DNA from: Legionella shakespearei DSM 23087
GTDB lineage: Bacteria; Pseudomonadota; Gammaproteobacteria; Legionellales; Legionellaceae
DNA length: 64,000 bases
NCBI RefSeq assembly: GCF_000373765.1
Contig: NZ_KB892383.1
Span: 4,806-68,805 of the forward strand
Direction of reading: 5' to 3'
Positions 27,869 through 37,630 of this stretch are shown one piece after another (positions within the stretch are counted from its first letter, which is position 1; every line of letters starts with the position of its first letter). The position numbers were made by a program, and so were the translations under genes. The notes under the pieces are model-generated. The model had not been told where the DNA came from, ran no database searches, and saw only the letters and a program-made list of their open reading frames with translations.

Positions 27869-30800
27869 TTATTGATTTTGCAAATTAAAAAAGAGCAACT
27901 CATCTTGTTCATAAACTGTCGTGTGTTCCTCTTTGAACAGTTGTGTATGGAGAGGTGAAGGAGGATCGTCCTGATGGGAATCCAGGGAGTTATTGGTGAG
28001 AAGATTATTTAACAGACAATGGCTTTCCGAATGAGGCAGTAATTCACAACGTCTTGGTGCATTTAAATAATAGTGCTCATCATTGACTGTTTTATGCAAC
28101 AGCAGATCCTCTTCCTGAAATGCCCAACTGTATAATTCACTCCGACTTACTTCAATCTGTGATAAAAGGCTTTGTTTTAATTCTCCGGCCTGATTGTCCA
28201 GCCAGTTGGAGGCTACAGTGAGCCCGGTTGCGCTGGACGAAAACAAAATACCTGCAGAATTATCCCAAAATTGACCTATAGCCCAAAGCACGTAGCCAGA
28301 ACTATAAGCAAGCATGGAAAAAATGGGAGCAAAGATAGTCAAGGTCAGGCGCACAGTTAAGGACAGAATATCGATTAAAGGAAGGATAATGATGTTCTTA
28401 ATCAGCTGCAAAGGCGGTAAAAAAACAATGCGCAAAGCGTTAAGCGCCAGATTGAGGAATAAATTGGAAGAGAATTGTCCCCAGGGTTTGCTAAAACCAT
28501 AAAGAGGAGAAAAGCGAAATTCAGCCAGATAATTTTCTGTCTCAGACTCACCAACAGAGATGAACAGCTCTCCAATAGCGCTGAGATTACCCAGAGTCGA
28601 CAATATCAGACGAATGAAATTAGTTATTCCTCTAAAGGGTATATGAAACAGCAGGGAACTGAGCTCCGTGAAGGGAACCGTACATAGGGCAAGAGCAAAA
28701 TCACCCAGGGCTGCCACTGTTTGCCTGGCTGATTTTTTAACCAAAGCCCAGCTTTTTTTCCAACCATTAATAAAGCCATTCTCATAACCGTAGTAATAGG
28801 CTTCAACAAAGGGGGCAACAATCAATTTTCCCAGCGTGATTACATGTTTACAAAGCCATTTGCAGGTACCCAATAACCAGTCATCGCCTGGGTGCATGAT
28901 GGTGTCATAGAGTGCTGCACCACCTTTCCCACCTAAGGCCGCGTAATTGGTATAGGGAAAATCGCCCATTTCTTTTTGCAAGGAGGGAATTGCTTTGGTA
29001 ATGCCATAACCAAGGCTAAGGGCTAAAGCAGCAATAATAGCGATTTCGCCCGGGTCTTCTTTCAGGAGTGATACTGCCTCAACAAAGAATTTATCCAGAT
29101 TACCGCCAGCCACCATTCCTTGCCATAAAGTAACCGATGCAGAAATCGCCTCTGAAGTGGTTCCGTGGCTCATGAAATGAGCCAGTTTCTGGATGGGTTC
29201 TATTCCTGCAATTAACCCGTTCAAGTGCAGTTTGGTTAACAGGCTGGCCAGTGCATTAGGTGCCAGCACAGCGCCGCCACCGTATAAATAGGCAGCTATT
29301 GCCAGCGAACCGACCATAGGATTTCGCTCACTGGTATCTATAAAAAAGCCACCTATATGGCGTAGCACACCTAAAATTCGATGTAATGGATTGTCATAGG
29401 GATGTGGGCTGGGTGGATGATTGGCCTGAGCTATAATGTAGGGGCTATTGCTGATGTGTTCACGGATAAATTCTTCCAGGGTCTGACCATTAGCCAATAA
29501 GCCTTTATTTTCTAAAGCATCATGCACTGAGCCTCGCTTTTTGTTATAGGCTGCTTTGATTTCTTCTTCCAAACGTTCTGTTTCTTCAGAACGATGTGTG
29601 GCATGGACGTGATTTATAAAATCCTGATGCAAATCATGAACAATAAAATGGCGCATGCTTTGGTAGAAATTCTGAAAAAAAGTAGGAATACGTGAAATAA
29701 ATGCCTTAAATCTTAAACTGATGCGTTCTGGTAAATAAAGATGGCGTTTACTGATTTGGCTTAGAGTATATAAATCCTCTCCATCAGGAAGTGGATAAAA
29801 CTGTTGGTCTTTCACAAAATAATGCAGTACAGTCAGTTTGTTATTCAACCGGAATACCAGCTGTTGCCGCTCTGCTATAATTGCCCAATGGCCATCATGG
29901 GCATGGGCTAGTACTTTTTCTGCCTCTGTAATGGTATTGGCCAGGGTTGGTTCCATGGTGGTGCCGTTAAGGCTGTGTGCTAACTCTTTGAGGGAGTTAT
30001 AAGCTTTCTGAGGCACGCCCTTTAAGGTGTAATAGGGTGTGATTTTGGTTATAGAAACACCATCTGAGCGCTCCTGGACTTCTGTTTTATGAGTGGGTTG
30101 AGTATCAATAGCCAGATAATTAATCCAATCCCGGCCATCGTGCCATAAAGAGCGGAAAAAGCCAGCCAGTTTGGCGAAGCGGTTTGCTGGAATTTCATTT
30201 AATTTATGGGCAGGGGTTAATTGATAATGTTGGCACAATACTCTTAATGCATCATCCAGATCATTACTGTTATGTCCTATATGAAGTTCACTGTCCCAGA
30301 CAAAGCAGGATTGAGATGATTCCTTGCTAAAATCTAACTGATCGTGACGTGATGTTTTATAAGCGCGGTTGAATTGATAATGCAATGCTGCTTTGTGAGC
30401 ATCGTAGAGTATGGAGCCTAAAGTTCCTTCGGATACGACAGGATTATTGGCAATCATGCGATTGCCATCGCGGCAATTCTCAATCAGGGTCAATACTGCT
30501 TTACGCAGCTCTTCATGTCCGCTGAAATCATCCGGATTTAATTTTCGTTCTTTCTTTAACAGCCCATTCAGGGAGTTGATGCACTCATTAGCCAGATTTA
30601 GCTTTTGCGTTTGTTCGGGGCTTAATGGCCGTTCATAACTGGCTGAACGTATCCGATAACGGTGAATTCTGCTGATTATATCCGCTACCAGAGAAGAAGG
30701 GCGATCACCGGGAAGCAGTTTTATCAGTTCAGTATCATGGGTAAACAATAATAACTGCACGGTTTTCTTATTATGGTTGGCTATTAACCTTAGCCTGTCC

Positions 30801-31042
30801 TCATTGGGAAGCAGGTATTCCATAGTGTAATTGCCGTACATAACGGTACCGGCTTCATGACTGAACGCGCTGCCGGTGATGGTTGGCATTGCTTTATGGG
30901 AATAGGGCGTCACACGTAATGGGACGACAAGCTGTGTTTGTTCCTCTGTTGTAATAAACTCGGGCATAAAATCCATATTGTGCTCCTTGAGAGGACCGCT
31001 CATTGTCTCTCGTAAAGCGTCCAGAGTACTTTGTTTGAGCAT
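27869..31042 (-). CDS. Large orphan protein with hydrophobic C-terminal half, candidate effector
   Basis: I do not recognise a family for this 1057-residue protein. The N-terminal half (1 to about 540) is soluble, with a charged helical stretch near 495-530 (HRSEETERLEEEIKAAYNKK). From about 570 to 970 there are many hydrophobic segments, such as LAIAAYLYGGGAVLAPNAL, IAIIAALALSLGYGI and NIIILPLIDILSLTVRLTL, so it is probably membrane-inserted. The C terminus is acidic (KEEHTTVYEQDELL), resembling the E-block of Dot/Icm substrates. ATG 31042 or GTG 31045 could start it; the ribosome site is weak. It is divergent from era. Effector status is inference. Confidence 0.8.
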   Translation of the reverse strand: MLKQSTLDALRETMSGPLKEHNMDFMPEFITTEEQTQLVVPLRVTPYSHKAMPTITGSAFSHEAGTVMYGNYTMEYLLPNEDRLRLIANHNKKTVQLLLFTHDTELIKLLPGDRPSSLVADIISRIHRYRIRSASYERPLSPEQTQKLNLANECINSLNGLLKKERKLNPDDFSGHEELRKAVLTLIENCRDGNRMIANNPVVSEGTLGSILYDAHKAALHYQFNRAYKTSRHDQLDFSKESSQSCFVWDSELHIGHNSNDLDDALRVLCQHYQLTPAHKLNEIPANRFAKLAGFFRSLWHDGRDWINYLAIDTQPTHKTEVQERSDGVSITKITPYYTLKGVPQKAYNSLKELAHSLNGTTMEPTLANTITEAEKVLAHAHDGHWAIIAERQQLVFRLNNKLTVLHYFVKDQQFYPLPDGEDLYTLSQISKRHLYLPERISLRFKAFISRIPTFFQNFYQSMRHFIVHDLHQDFINHVHATHRSEETERLEEEIKAAYNKKRGSVHDALENKGLLANGQTLEEFIREHISNSPYIIAQANHPPSPHPYDNPLHRILGVLRHIGGFFIDTSERNPMVGSLAIAAYLYGGGAVLAPNALASLLTKLHLNGLIAGIEPIQKLAHFMSHGTTSEAISASVTLWQGMVAGGNLDKFFVEAVSLLKEDPGEIAIIAALALSLGYGITKAIPSLQKEMGDFPYTNYAALGGKGGAALYDTIMHPGDDWLLGTCKWLCKHVITLGKLIVAPFVEAYYYGYENGFINGWKKSWALVKKSARQTVAALGDFALALCTVPFTELSSLLFHIPFRGITNFIRLILSTLGNLSAIGELFISVGESETENYLAEFRFSPLYGFSKPWGQFSSNLFLNLALNALRIVFLPPLQLIKNIIILPLIDILSLTVRLTLTIFAPIFSMLAYSSGYVLWAIGQFWDNSAGILFSSSATGLTVASNWLDNQAGELKQSLLSQIEVSRSELYSWAFQEEDLLLHKTVNDEHYYLNAPRRCELLPHSESHCLLNNLLTNNSLDSHQDDPPSPLHTQLFKEEHTTVYEQDELLFFNLQNQ

Positions 31043-31150
31043 CACATGGCAAGTATTTACTTCGTGTTTTTTTTATGGGCTTTTCCCGTAATTCCTGCTT
31101 TTATGTTATGATTAATGAAATGTTTTAAAAATAAACAGGAATTAAGCTTA

Positions 31151-32038
31151 ATGACAAGTTATTGTGGATATATTGCTCTGGTTGGCCGGCCGAATGTGGG
31201 CAAATCAACTTTATTGAATCGAATTTTAGGGCAAAAACTGAGTATTACTTCTAAAAAGCCGCAGACCACGCGGCATAGTATTCTGGGAATTTGTACTGAA
31301 GGCGAGTATCAATACGTTTACGTGGATACCCCAGGTATTCATCAGGGCAATAAAAGGGCAATGAACAAGCTGATGAATAAAACCGCAATCAGGGTTTTGC
31401 GTGATGTAGATGTTATCGCCCTTCTGGTTGATGGAACCCATTGGGAAGAAGAGGATGAATACGTATTCAGCCTGATTAAACAATCCGAAGTGCCCTGCAT
31501 CCTGGTCGTCAATAAAGTAGATAAAATTGCTGATAAGGCACAATTACTGCCCTGGATTGAGCAAATGAATCAGCGCCATGATTTTGTGGGTATTATTCCT
31601 TTGTCGGCTAAAACCGGAGTGCAGGTTGATGAGTTTAAAACCATGCTCATTCCTTATTTACCGGAAGGCCCTCATTTATTTCCAGATGATCAGTTTACTG
31701 ACCGTTCCATCAAATTCTTGTGTGCGGAATTATTAAGAGAAAAAATCTTCCGTTTTTGTGGCCAGGAATTACCTTATTCCGTTACAGTGGATATTGAATC
31801 TTATAAGGACGAAGGTGATTTGGTGCGTATTCACGCCTTAATTTTAGTTGAAAAAGACAATCACAAACGTATGGTTATTGGTGATAAAGGGCAAAAATTA
31901 AAAGAAATGGCGACTAATGCACGACTGGACATGGAAAAACTGCTAGGCAAAAAGGTTTTTTTGAAATGCTGGTGTAAAGTCAAATCAGGCTGGGCGGACG
32001 ATGATCGTATGTTAAAGCAATTAGGTTATGACAACTAA
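31151..32038 (+). CDS. era: GTPase Era
   Basis: The 295-residue GTPase acts in 16S rRNA maturation and 30S assembly. GTPase motifs are GRPNVGKSTLLN (about 14-25), DTPGIH and NKVDK. The C-terminal KH domain includes VIGDKGQKLKEM. The start at 31151 (MTSYCGYIALVGRP) has AGGA upstream and matches the family. An earlier in-frame ATG at 31115 has no ribosome site. It overlaps recO by 11 bases. Confidence 0.97.
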   Translation: MTSYCGYIALVGRPNVGKSTLLNRILGQKLSITSKKPQTTRHSILGICTEGEYQYVYVDTPGIHQGNKRAMNKLMNKTAIRVLRDVDVIALLVDGTHWEEEDEYVFSLIKQSEVPCILVVNKVDKIADKAQLLPWIEQMNQRHDFVGIIPLSAKTGVQVDEFKTMLIPYLPEGPHLFPDDQFTDRSIKFLCAELLREKIFRFCGQELPYSVTVDIESYKDEGDLVRIHALILVEKDNHKRMVIGDKGQKLKEMATNARLDMEKLLGKKVFLKCWCKVKSGWADDDRMLKQLGYDN

Positions 32039-32717
32039 GTCTTTAGAGGCTTGGGTAATACACAAACAATGGTCTGGTGATACCAGTGCCAGAGTCACTT
32101 TTTTTACGCGTGAAGCGGGTTTGCTCAATTGCTTATGCAAAGGCGGGCGAACCCCTAAAAAACAATCTTTATTACAGCCTTTTACTTCTTTATGGCTTAG
32201 TGTTGACGAACGCTATAACCATTATTACACGCGAACAGTGGAAAGCGCTGCCCCTATACTGCATCTTGAAGGGAATTCTCTTTTTTCCGGTTTATATCTT
32301 AATGAACTCCTTTACCATGCTTTGCGGCCAATGGATGCCGATTCAAATTTGTTTGATGCGTATCTGTTAACCCTTAACAGCTTAACCTTGACTCAAGAGC
32401 GATTAAAAATTGAAAGATTTTTGCGCCGCTTCGAATGGGTCTTGCTGAATGCCTGCGGCCATTCATTTTCATTGACTGAAGATGCCCGAAGCGGAGAGGA
32501 TGTGATTGCCCATGCTTATTATCAATTTGTTGCGGGGGAGGGGATAGTCCTGTGCAACAAAGGAATTCCAGGAGAGCATCTTTTGGCTCTGGCGGAAGAT
32601 AATCTGGATGAGCCCCTTTATCTGAAATCGGCAAAGATTATTATGCGCCAGGCTATAGATCATCTGGTTGGCGGCAAGGAAATAAAAGCCCGATCTTTAT
32701 ACAGCATCGAGACATAA
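32028..32717 (+). CDS. recO: DNA repair protein RecO
   Basis: The 229-residue protein helps load RecA at single-strand gaps (RecFOR pathway). The N-terminal OB-fold (LEAWVIHKQWSGDTSARVTFF) precedes an all-helical C-terminal part. Characteristic strings are GGRTPKKQSLLQPF and YLNELLYHALRP. Its ATG lies inside the end of era, and era-recO-pdxJ is the usual order. Confidence 0.95.
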   Translation: MTTKSLEAWVIHKQWSGDTSARVTFFTREAGLLNCLCKGGRTPKKQSLLQPFTSLWLSVDERYNHYYTRTVESAAPILHLEGNSLFSGLYLNELLYHALRPMDADSNLFDAYLLTLNSLTLTQERLKIERFLRRFEWVLLNACGHSFSLTEDARSGEDVIAHAYYQFVAGEGIVLCNKGIPGEHLLALAEDNLDEPLYLKSAKIIMRQAIDHLVGGKEIKARSLYSIET

Positions 32718-32765
32718 ACCGAGTATCTCGGGTATACTCCACATTTTCTATTTTTTGGATGTACG

Positions 32766-33512
32766 ATGAGTAAAGAATTATTATTGGGCGTTAATATTGA
32801 CCACATTGCAACCTTAAGGCAGGCACGAGGTACTCGCTACCCGGATCCCGTCCAGGCTGCGATGGATGCTGAAGAAGCTGGTGCCGATGGGATTACCTTG
32901 CATATGCGGGAAGACCTGCGCCACATTCAGGCTCGTGATGTACGCCTGATTAAGCAAGTGTTACAAACAAGAATGAATCTTGAATTAGCCGTTACAGAGG
33001 CTATGCTGGATTTTGCAGAAGAAATTTCACCTGAGCATACCTGTCTGGTTCCTGAAAAACGGGAAGAATTAACTACGGAAGGTGGTCTGGATGTTTTAAC
33101 CCACCAGAAAGTGGTAGAGCAGGCTGTAAGACGTTTACAACGTATGGGCAGTGAGGTGTCTTTATTCATTGATGCGGATAAAGTCCAGATCAAAGCTGCT
33201 GCTGAAATTGGTGCTCCGGTAATTGAAATACATACTGGTTGTTACGCTGATGCTACTAATGCAGAGCAACAAAATGATGAGTTGCGACGGATTAAAGAAG
33301 CGGCAGAATACGCGGCTAGTTTAAACCTGATTGTTAATGCGGGTCATGGATTGAATTATCATAATGTGAAACCTGTAGCTGCGATTAAAGAGTTACTTGA
33401 GCTTAATATAGGACATGCCATTATTGCACGCGCTTTGTTTTGTGGCATGAAGGATGCGGTAAGACATATGCGCCAACTCATGCAGGAAGCGAGACTTTAT
33501 GTTGATGAGTGA
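32766..33512 (+). CDS. pdxJ: Pyridoxine 5'-phosphate synthase
   Basis: The 248-residue TIM-barrel enzyme condenses 1-deoxyxylulose 5-phosphate with 3-amino-2-oxopropyl phosphate to make vitamin B6 phosphate. It begins with the signature [22 protein letters not shown]. Later blocks are [34 protein letters not shown] and [16 protein letters not shown] lies ahead of ATG 32766. The convergent DUF559 cassette begins 38 bases after its stop. Confidence 0.97.
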   Translation: MSKELLLGVNIDHIATLRQARGTRYPDPVQAAMDAEEAGADGITLHMREDLRHIQARDVRLIKQVLQTRMNLELAVTEAMLDFAEEISPEHTCLVPEKREELTTEGGLDVLTHQKVVEQAVRRLQRMGSEVSLFIDADKVQIKAAAEIGAPVIEIHTGCYADATNAEQQNDELRRIKEAAEYAASLNLIVNAGHGLNYHNVKPVAAIKELLELNIGHAIIARALFCGMKDAVRHMRQLMQEARLYVDE

Positions 33513-33550
33513 GGTTGTTATTCGTAATTAGTGGAGACTTTACTGTTTAA

Positions 33551-33708
33551 ATCCCCCCACCCGCCCTGTCGGGCACCCTCCCCCGGAGGTGGAGGGGCTA
33601 CTAACTACACATTGTACCAAGAGTTAAATTTTTATAAGTTAGCACAGAGCTTCGCAAGTAGCCCCTCTACCTCCGGGGGAGGGTGCCCGACAGGGCGGGT
33701 GGGGGGAT
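33551..33708. repeat. 158-bp palindromic element, copy 1 (nuclease-flanking)
   Basis: Arms of 52 bases (33551-33602 and 33657-33708) are reverse complements with one mismatch. They start ATCCCCCCACCCGCCCTGTC and end GGGCGGGTGGGGGGAT. The 54-base loop contains AGAGTTAAATTTTTATAAG. Copy 2 (34107-34264) has the same length and orientation and differs at four positions that I counted. The last base of this copy is the first base of the nuclease stop codon. Confidence 0.95.
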
Positions 33709-34049
33709 CAATTCTCGGCCACAACCTTATAAATAGTTTCCATCACAATCTCCACATCAGAATTAACCTCATTGTTCCAAAATCTCAACACGTGATAGCC
33801 TAAGCGTTCCAAGTAAAGTGTACGCTCTTTATCATAAATATGTTGCTCCGGGGTATTATGTTGCCCCCCATCAATTTCAATAATCAGCTTTTTTTCAACA
33901 CAAAGAAAATCCACAATATAAGGTCCTATAGGTTCTTGTCTTCTAAATCTGAGGGTATGGAAACGTTTCTTTCTAAGTAATCCCCATATTTTTTGTTCCT
34001 GTGGGGTAAGATTTTTACGCAAAATTCTGGCGTTTTTGATGTTGGACAT
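33708..34049 (-). CDS. DUF559 (Vsr-like) endonuclease-domain protein
   Basis: The 113-residue single-domain protein belongs to the DUF559 group, distant relatives of Vsr very-short-patch-repair endonucleases with a PD-(D/E)XK-type core. Family blocks are NLTPQEQKIWGLLR (about 13-26), FRRQEPIGPYIVDFLC (37-52), LIIEIDGGQH (about 55-64) and GYHVLRFWNNEV (84-95). The candidate metal-binding residues are the Asp of IVDF and the Glu/Asp of IEIDG. ATG 34049 has AAGGAAG eight bases upstream. It is tightly boxed by two 158-bp palindromes. Cellular function of such stand-alone proteins is not established; a role in mobility or maintenance of the palindromes is a hypothesis. Confidence 0.93.
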   Translation of the reverse strand: MSNIKNARILRKNLTPQEQKIWGLLRKKRFHTLRFRRQEPIGPYIVDFLCVEKKLIIEIDGGQHNTPEQHIYDKERTLYLERLGYHVLRFWNNEVNSDVEIVMETIYKVVAEN

Positions 34050-34106
34050 GTTGGACTTCCTTTTTCAAGACTCAACATATTGTACCTTGTCAGAGGGTTC
34101 TTTTTA

Positions 34107-34264
34107 ATCCCCCCACCCGCCCTGTCGGGCACCCTCCCCCGGAGGTGGAGGGGCTACTAACTATACATTGTGCCAAGAGTTAAATTTTTATAAGTTAGCA
34201 CTGAGCTTCGCAAGTAGCCCCTCCACCTCCGGGGGAGGGTGCCCGACAGGGCGGGTGGGGGGAT
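34107..34264. repeat. 158-bp palindromic element, copy 2 (nuclease-flanking)
   Basis: Arms 34107-34158 and 34213-34264 are perfect 52-base reverse complements. The loop matches copy 1 in the same orientation, so the two form direct repeats around the nuclease gene. It ends 57 bases upstream of the nuclease start codon on the minus strand. Confidence 0.95.
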
Positions 34265-34274
34265 TTTTCTGCAT

Positions 34275-34302
34275 CAAAAAAAATCCCGGCATAATACCGG
34301 GA
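34275..34302 (-). terminator. Rho-independent terminator of the Bax-inhibitor-like gene
   Basis: Read on the minus strand, a TCCCGG/CCGGGA stem (34302-34284) with a seven-base loop is followed by eight T (34283-34276). It lies 22 bases beyond the stop of the 34324-34998 gene. Confidence 0.85.
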
Positions 34303-34323
34303 CTCAGGTAGAGGAGACGTTTA

Positions 34324-34998
34324 TCAGTCGCGGCCAGAGAATGCGCTAAGCAGATTCAACAAGCTGACGAACAGATTATATATGGATACAAACAAACCAA
34401 CTGTTGCAGAGATGTAGTTTGTTTCACCGCCATGAATGATTTCGCTGGTTTGGTATAAAATCAAGCCAGAAGAAATCAACACAAAGGCTGCAGAAATCGC
34501 TAATTGCAGAGCAGGTATTTGAATGAAAATACCGGCTATCATGGCAAGTAAGGCTACCATTACACCTACAAAAAGGAATCCACCAAGGAAGCTGAAATCT
34601 TTTCTGGTCGTTAAAGCATAACCTGACAGGGCGAAGAAAATCATACCTGTTCCGCCTAATGCAGTAGCAATTAACTGAGGACCATTAGAAAAACCAGTCA
34701 TGTAAAAATTAAGTATCGGACCCAGGGTATAGCCAAGAAAGCCAGTGAAAGCAAAAACGCTAACCAGTCCCCAAACACTGTTTCTCAATGCCTGAGTTAA
34801 AAACATCAATCCGTAAACGCCAACAATCATCAACAGAGGATTCATTGGTCCTGCACCACTTGCATAAGACATATATGCAGTAAAAGCACTGAATATAAAG
34901 GTCAGGCTCAATAGCATATAGGTATTTCTTAATACCTTATTGGTAGCAAGGGCAGACTCACTACGTTGAGTAAGGACAGTAACATCGTTTCGGTTCAT
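34324..34998 (-). CDS. Bax inhibitor-1 / YccA family membrane protein
   Basis: The 224-residue protein has about seven hydrophobic helices and a short hydrophilic N terminus, as in bacterial BI-1 proteins such as E. coli YccA, an FtsH modulator. Blocks include VLRNTYMLLSLTFIFSAFTA, SGYALTTRKDFSFLGGF and ETNYISATVGLFVSIYNLFVSLL near the end, which carries the conserved acidic position. GGAG lies eight bases before ATG 34998. It is monocistronic with its own terminator. Confidence 0.93.
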   Translation of the reverse strand: MNRNDVTVLTQRSESALATNKVLRNTYMLLSLTFIFSAFTAYMSYASGAGPMNPLLMIVGVYGLMFLTQALRNSVWGLVSVFAFTGFLGYTLGPILNFYMTGFSNGPQLIATALGGTGMIFFALSGYALTTRKDFSFLGGFLFVGVMVALLAMIAGIFIQIPALQLAISAAFVLISSGLILYQTSEIIHGGETNYISATVGLFVSIYNLFVSLLNLLSAFSGRD

Positions 34999-35222
34999 AC
35001 TTAGAACTCCAGGTTATTTATTAATTAGTTTAGCATATATGTGGATAAGTTTCCTGTATTTCAAGTTCTTACCTAAAATATCAGTGCCAATTTACATCTA
35101 GCCGGTTGGCAAGCACTATTATTAAGAGGAAAAGATATTCCTGTCAATTTTGTTTTGGGCTTCTTAATCCCAATATAGTAATATAATTAATATATGAATA
35201 ATAAAAAAATCAGGGGAGCACT

Positions 35223-36026
35223 ATGACACGAGTTGCACTGGTACAAATGGTTTCATCGGCTAATGTTGCTGAAAACCTGCGTCAGGTCGAACATTTTTTA
35301 CTTCAGGCCCACGAAGACCAGGCGAAACTCGTTGTGTTACCCGAAAACTTTGCATTCATGGGCTTGAATGAAACAGACAAGCTTAAAATAGCTGAAGATT
35401 ATGGGCATGGTCCTATTCAGGATAAAATCAGCCAGTTAGCTAAACAATTGGGAATATGGATAGTAGCAGGTACTATTCCTTTAAAAAGTGGCGGTACTAA
35501 AGCCCGGGCTAGCAGTATTGTTTTTGATGCGCAGGGTATGAAGGTTGCCCGTTACGATAAAATTCATTTATTTGATGTTCGTGTTTCCGAGCAAGAGTCT
35601 CATCAGGAATCTTTAACGATAGAGCGTGGACACGAACTGGTTGTGGTTGACACGCCCGTGGGTAAAATTGGATTAACCGTATGTTATGATCTGCGTTTCC
35701 CTGAACTCTATCAGCATTTGCAGTCATCCGGGGCGCAGTTATTTACAGTACCTTCGGCATTTACCGCGGTTACTGGTCTCGCACACTGGGAAACCCTGTT
35801 ACGAGCAAGAGCTATAGAAAATTTGTCTTACGTCTTAGCACCAAATCAGGGAGGGTATCATGAGAATGGGCGTAATACTCATGGACACAGTATGGTTGTA
35901 GAGCCATGGGGCAAGGTTTTGGCACAAAAGGACACAGGGGCCGGGGTTGTGATTGCTGATATTGATTTGCAACGACTACAGCAATTAAGAAGGCATTTTC
36001 CCTGTGTTGATCATCACGTACTTTAG
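35223..36026 (+). CDS. Nitrilase-family carbon-nitrogen hydrolase (Nit1/omega-amidase type)
   Basis: The 267-residue amidase has the full Glu-Lys-Cys catalytic set: E41 in VVLPENFAFMG, K113 in YDKIHLFDV and C154 in LTVCYDLRFPELY. The DVRVSEQESH stretch after the lysine and the WETLLRARAIEN helix place it with Nit/omega-amidase and deaminated-glutathione amidase proteins. GGGGAG precedes ATG 35223. It is followed after 30 bases by tldD, a pairing common in proteobacteria. Confidence 0.93.
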   Translation: MTRVALVQMVSSANVAENLRQVEHFLLQAHEDQAKLVVLPENFAFMGLNETDKLKIAEDYGHGPIQDKISQLAKQLGIWIVAGTIPLKSGGTKARASSIVFDAQGMKVARYDKIHLFDVRVSEQESHQESLTIERGHELVVVDTPVGKIGLTVCYDLRFPELYQHLQSSGAQLFTVPSAFTAVTGLAHWETLLRARAIENLSYVLAPNQGGYHENGRNTHGHSMVVEPWGKVLAQKDTGAGVVIADIDLQRLQQLRRHFPCVDHHVL

Positions 36027-36056
36027 ATTTGACTATTTTTTAATAAAGGTAATTAC

Positions 36057-37499
36057 ATGACACATGCTCTGGCTATAGCGAAACAAATACTCCTGGCACC
36101 AGCATCTCTGGATGAATCGGGTATAGAGAAATTATTTAAAACAATGATGAACCATCACATTGATGATGCTGATCTCTATTTTCAGAGTTGCAGTTATGAA
36201 TCCTGGTATCTGGAAGATTCGGAAGTAAAAAGCGGCAGTTTTTCTCTTGATAGAGGTGTAGGGATTCGAGCTGTAAGCGGTGAAAAAACCGGCTTTGCTT
36301 ATTGTGATGATATTTTGTTGCCTTCCATGTTGCGCGCCGCAGATGCAGCTCGCTCTATTGCTTTGACTGGTTCTAAAGCGGTGCAGTCTGTTCATGTGAA
36401 TACCGCTGCTACAAGCCGTTATCAGTCATTAAATCCTATTGAAGGCATGAACAAGCAGGAAAAAATTGCTTTATTGGAAGCCATAGATAAAGAAGCGCGC
36501 AGGCTTGATCCGCGAGTGATTCAGGTCAATGCTTCTCTCAGCGGCTGTTACGAAGTGGTGATGGTTGCCGGAATGCATGGTCAAATGATTGCTGATGTGC
36601 GCCCTCTGGTTAGCGTGAACGTGAGTGTTATCGTTGAAGACAAAAATGGCCGTCGTGAATCGGCTCGTTCCGGTGGCGGTGGTCGAGTCGCTTATTCTTA
36701 TTTCACCCAAAAGGAAAATGCCTTAAGTTATGCCCGTGAAGCAGTACGTGAAGCTTTAATCAATCTTGAAGCCCAGCCTGCACCTGCAGGAACCATGCCT
36801 GTAGTTTTAGGCCCAGGTTGGCCGGGGGTTTTATTGCATGAAGCTGTAGGTCATGGTTTGGAAGGTGATTTTAACCGTAAAGGCTTATCCGCTTTTTCCG
36901 GTCGTTTGGGTCAACAAGTCGCTGCAAAAGGAGTAACTGTAGTTGATGATGGTACTTTGCCAGACAGGCGTGGATCTCTGACTATAGATGATGAAGGCAC
37001 TCCCTCCCAGTGCACCACATTGATCGATGATGGCGTTTTGGTGAACTACATGCAGGATAAGTTAAATGCGAAATTAATGGGGATGCAATCCACAGGCAAC
37101 TGCCGCCGCGAGTCTTATGCTCATGTTCCCATGCCAAGGATGACTAATACTTATATGTTGGCAGGACAGCATGATCCTGAGGAAATCATTAAATCCGTTC
37201 AAAACGGTTTGTATGCCGTCAATTTTGGCGGGGGTCAGGTGGACATTACTTCAGGCCAATTTGTATTCTCAGCCAGCGAGGCGTATCTCATTGAAAATGG
37301 CAAGGTAACCAAACCGGTCAAAGGAGCCACTTTGATTGGTAATGGTCCTGATGTAATGAAAAAAATCAGCATGATAGGCAATGATCTGGCTTTGGACAGA
37401 GGTATTGGCGTATGCGGTAAAGACGGTCAATCTGTTCCAGTGGGTGTAGGTCAGCCTACTTTGAAAATTGATGCCCTAACCGTTGGTGGTACTAATTAA
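36057..37499 (+). CDS. tldD: Metalloprotease TldD
   Basis: The 480-residue subunit of the TldD/TldE zinc protease is involved in degrading or maturing small peptides (microcin B17, CcdA). The metal motif is HEAVGH (261-266) in [16 protein letters not shown]. Substrate-site stretches are [20 protein letters not shown] and [13 protein letters not shown]. The length matches TldD. The partner gene tldE (pmbA) is not in the window. Confidence 0.97.
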   Translation: MTHALAIAKQILLAPASLDESGIEKLFKTMMNHHIDDADLYFQSCSYESWYLEDSEVKSGSFSLDRGVGIRAVSGEKTGFAYCDDILLPSMLRAADAARSIALTGSKAVQSVHVNTAATSRYQSLNPIEGMNKQEKIALLEAIDKEARRLDPRVIQVNASLSGCYEVVMVAGMHGQMIADVRPLVSVNVSVIVEDKNGRRESARSGGGGRVAYSYFTQKENALSYAREAVREALINLEAQPAPAGTMPVVLGPGWPGVLLHEAVGHGLEGDFNRKGLSAFSGRLGQQVAAKGVTVVDDGTLPDRRGSLTIDDEGTPSQCTTLIDDGVLVNYMQDKLNAKLMGMQSTGNCRRESYAHVPMPRMTNTYMLAGQHDPEEIIKSVQNGLYAVNFGGGQVDITSGQFVFSASEAYLIENGKVTKPVKGATLIGNGPDVMKKISMIGNDLALDRGIGVCGKDGQSVPVGVGQPTLKIDALTVGGTN

Positions 37500-37510
37500 T
37501 CTAAATGATC

Positions 37511-37589
37511 GTAGCCCGTATTAGCGAAGCGTAATACGGGAGCCCGTGCAAGATATTCCCGTATTACGGCTTCGCCTAATACGGGCTAC
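37511..37589. repeat. Palindromic repeat (GTAGCCCGTATTAGCGAAGC family)
   Basis: Arms 37511-37540 and 37558-37589 (CCCGTATTACGGCTTCGCC ending GGGCTAC) surround a short loop. Each arm is itself a hairpin. Confidence 0.85.
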
Positions 37590-37630
37590 AGTTCTGAGCA
37601 CTACATTTCCTGTTTGCTCTCTCATTACTT

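Noticed and set aside
31115-31150. Longer era start at 31115
   Set aside because: No ribosome site is visible there, while ATG 31151 has AGGA upstream and gives the conserved Era N terminus.
33531-33803. Plus-strand open frame over copy 1 of the nuclease palindrome
   Set aside because: It translates palindromic repeat sequence and runs antisense into the DUF559 gene; it has no family resemblance.
33541-34274. Target-site duplication around the whole nuclease cassette
   Set aside because: The outer flanks (GTTTAA and TTTTCT) show no convincing direct repeat.
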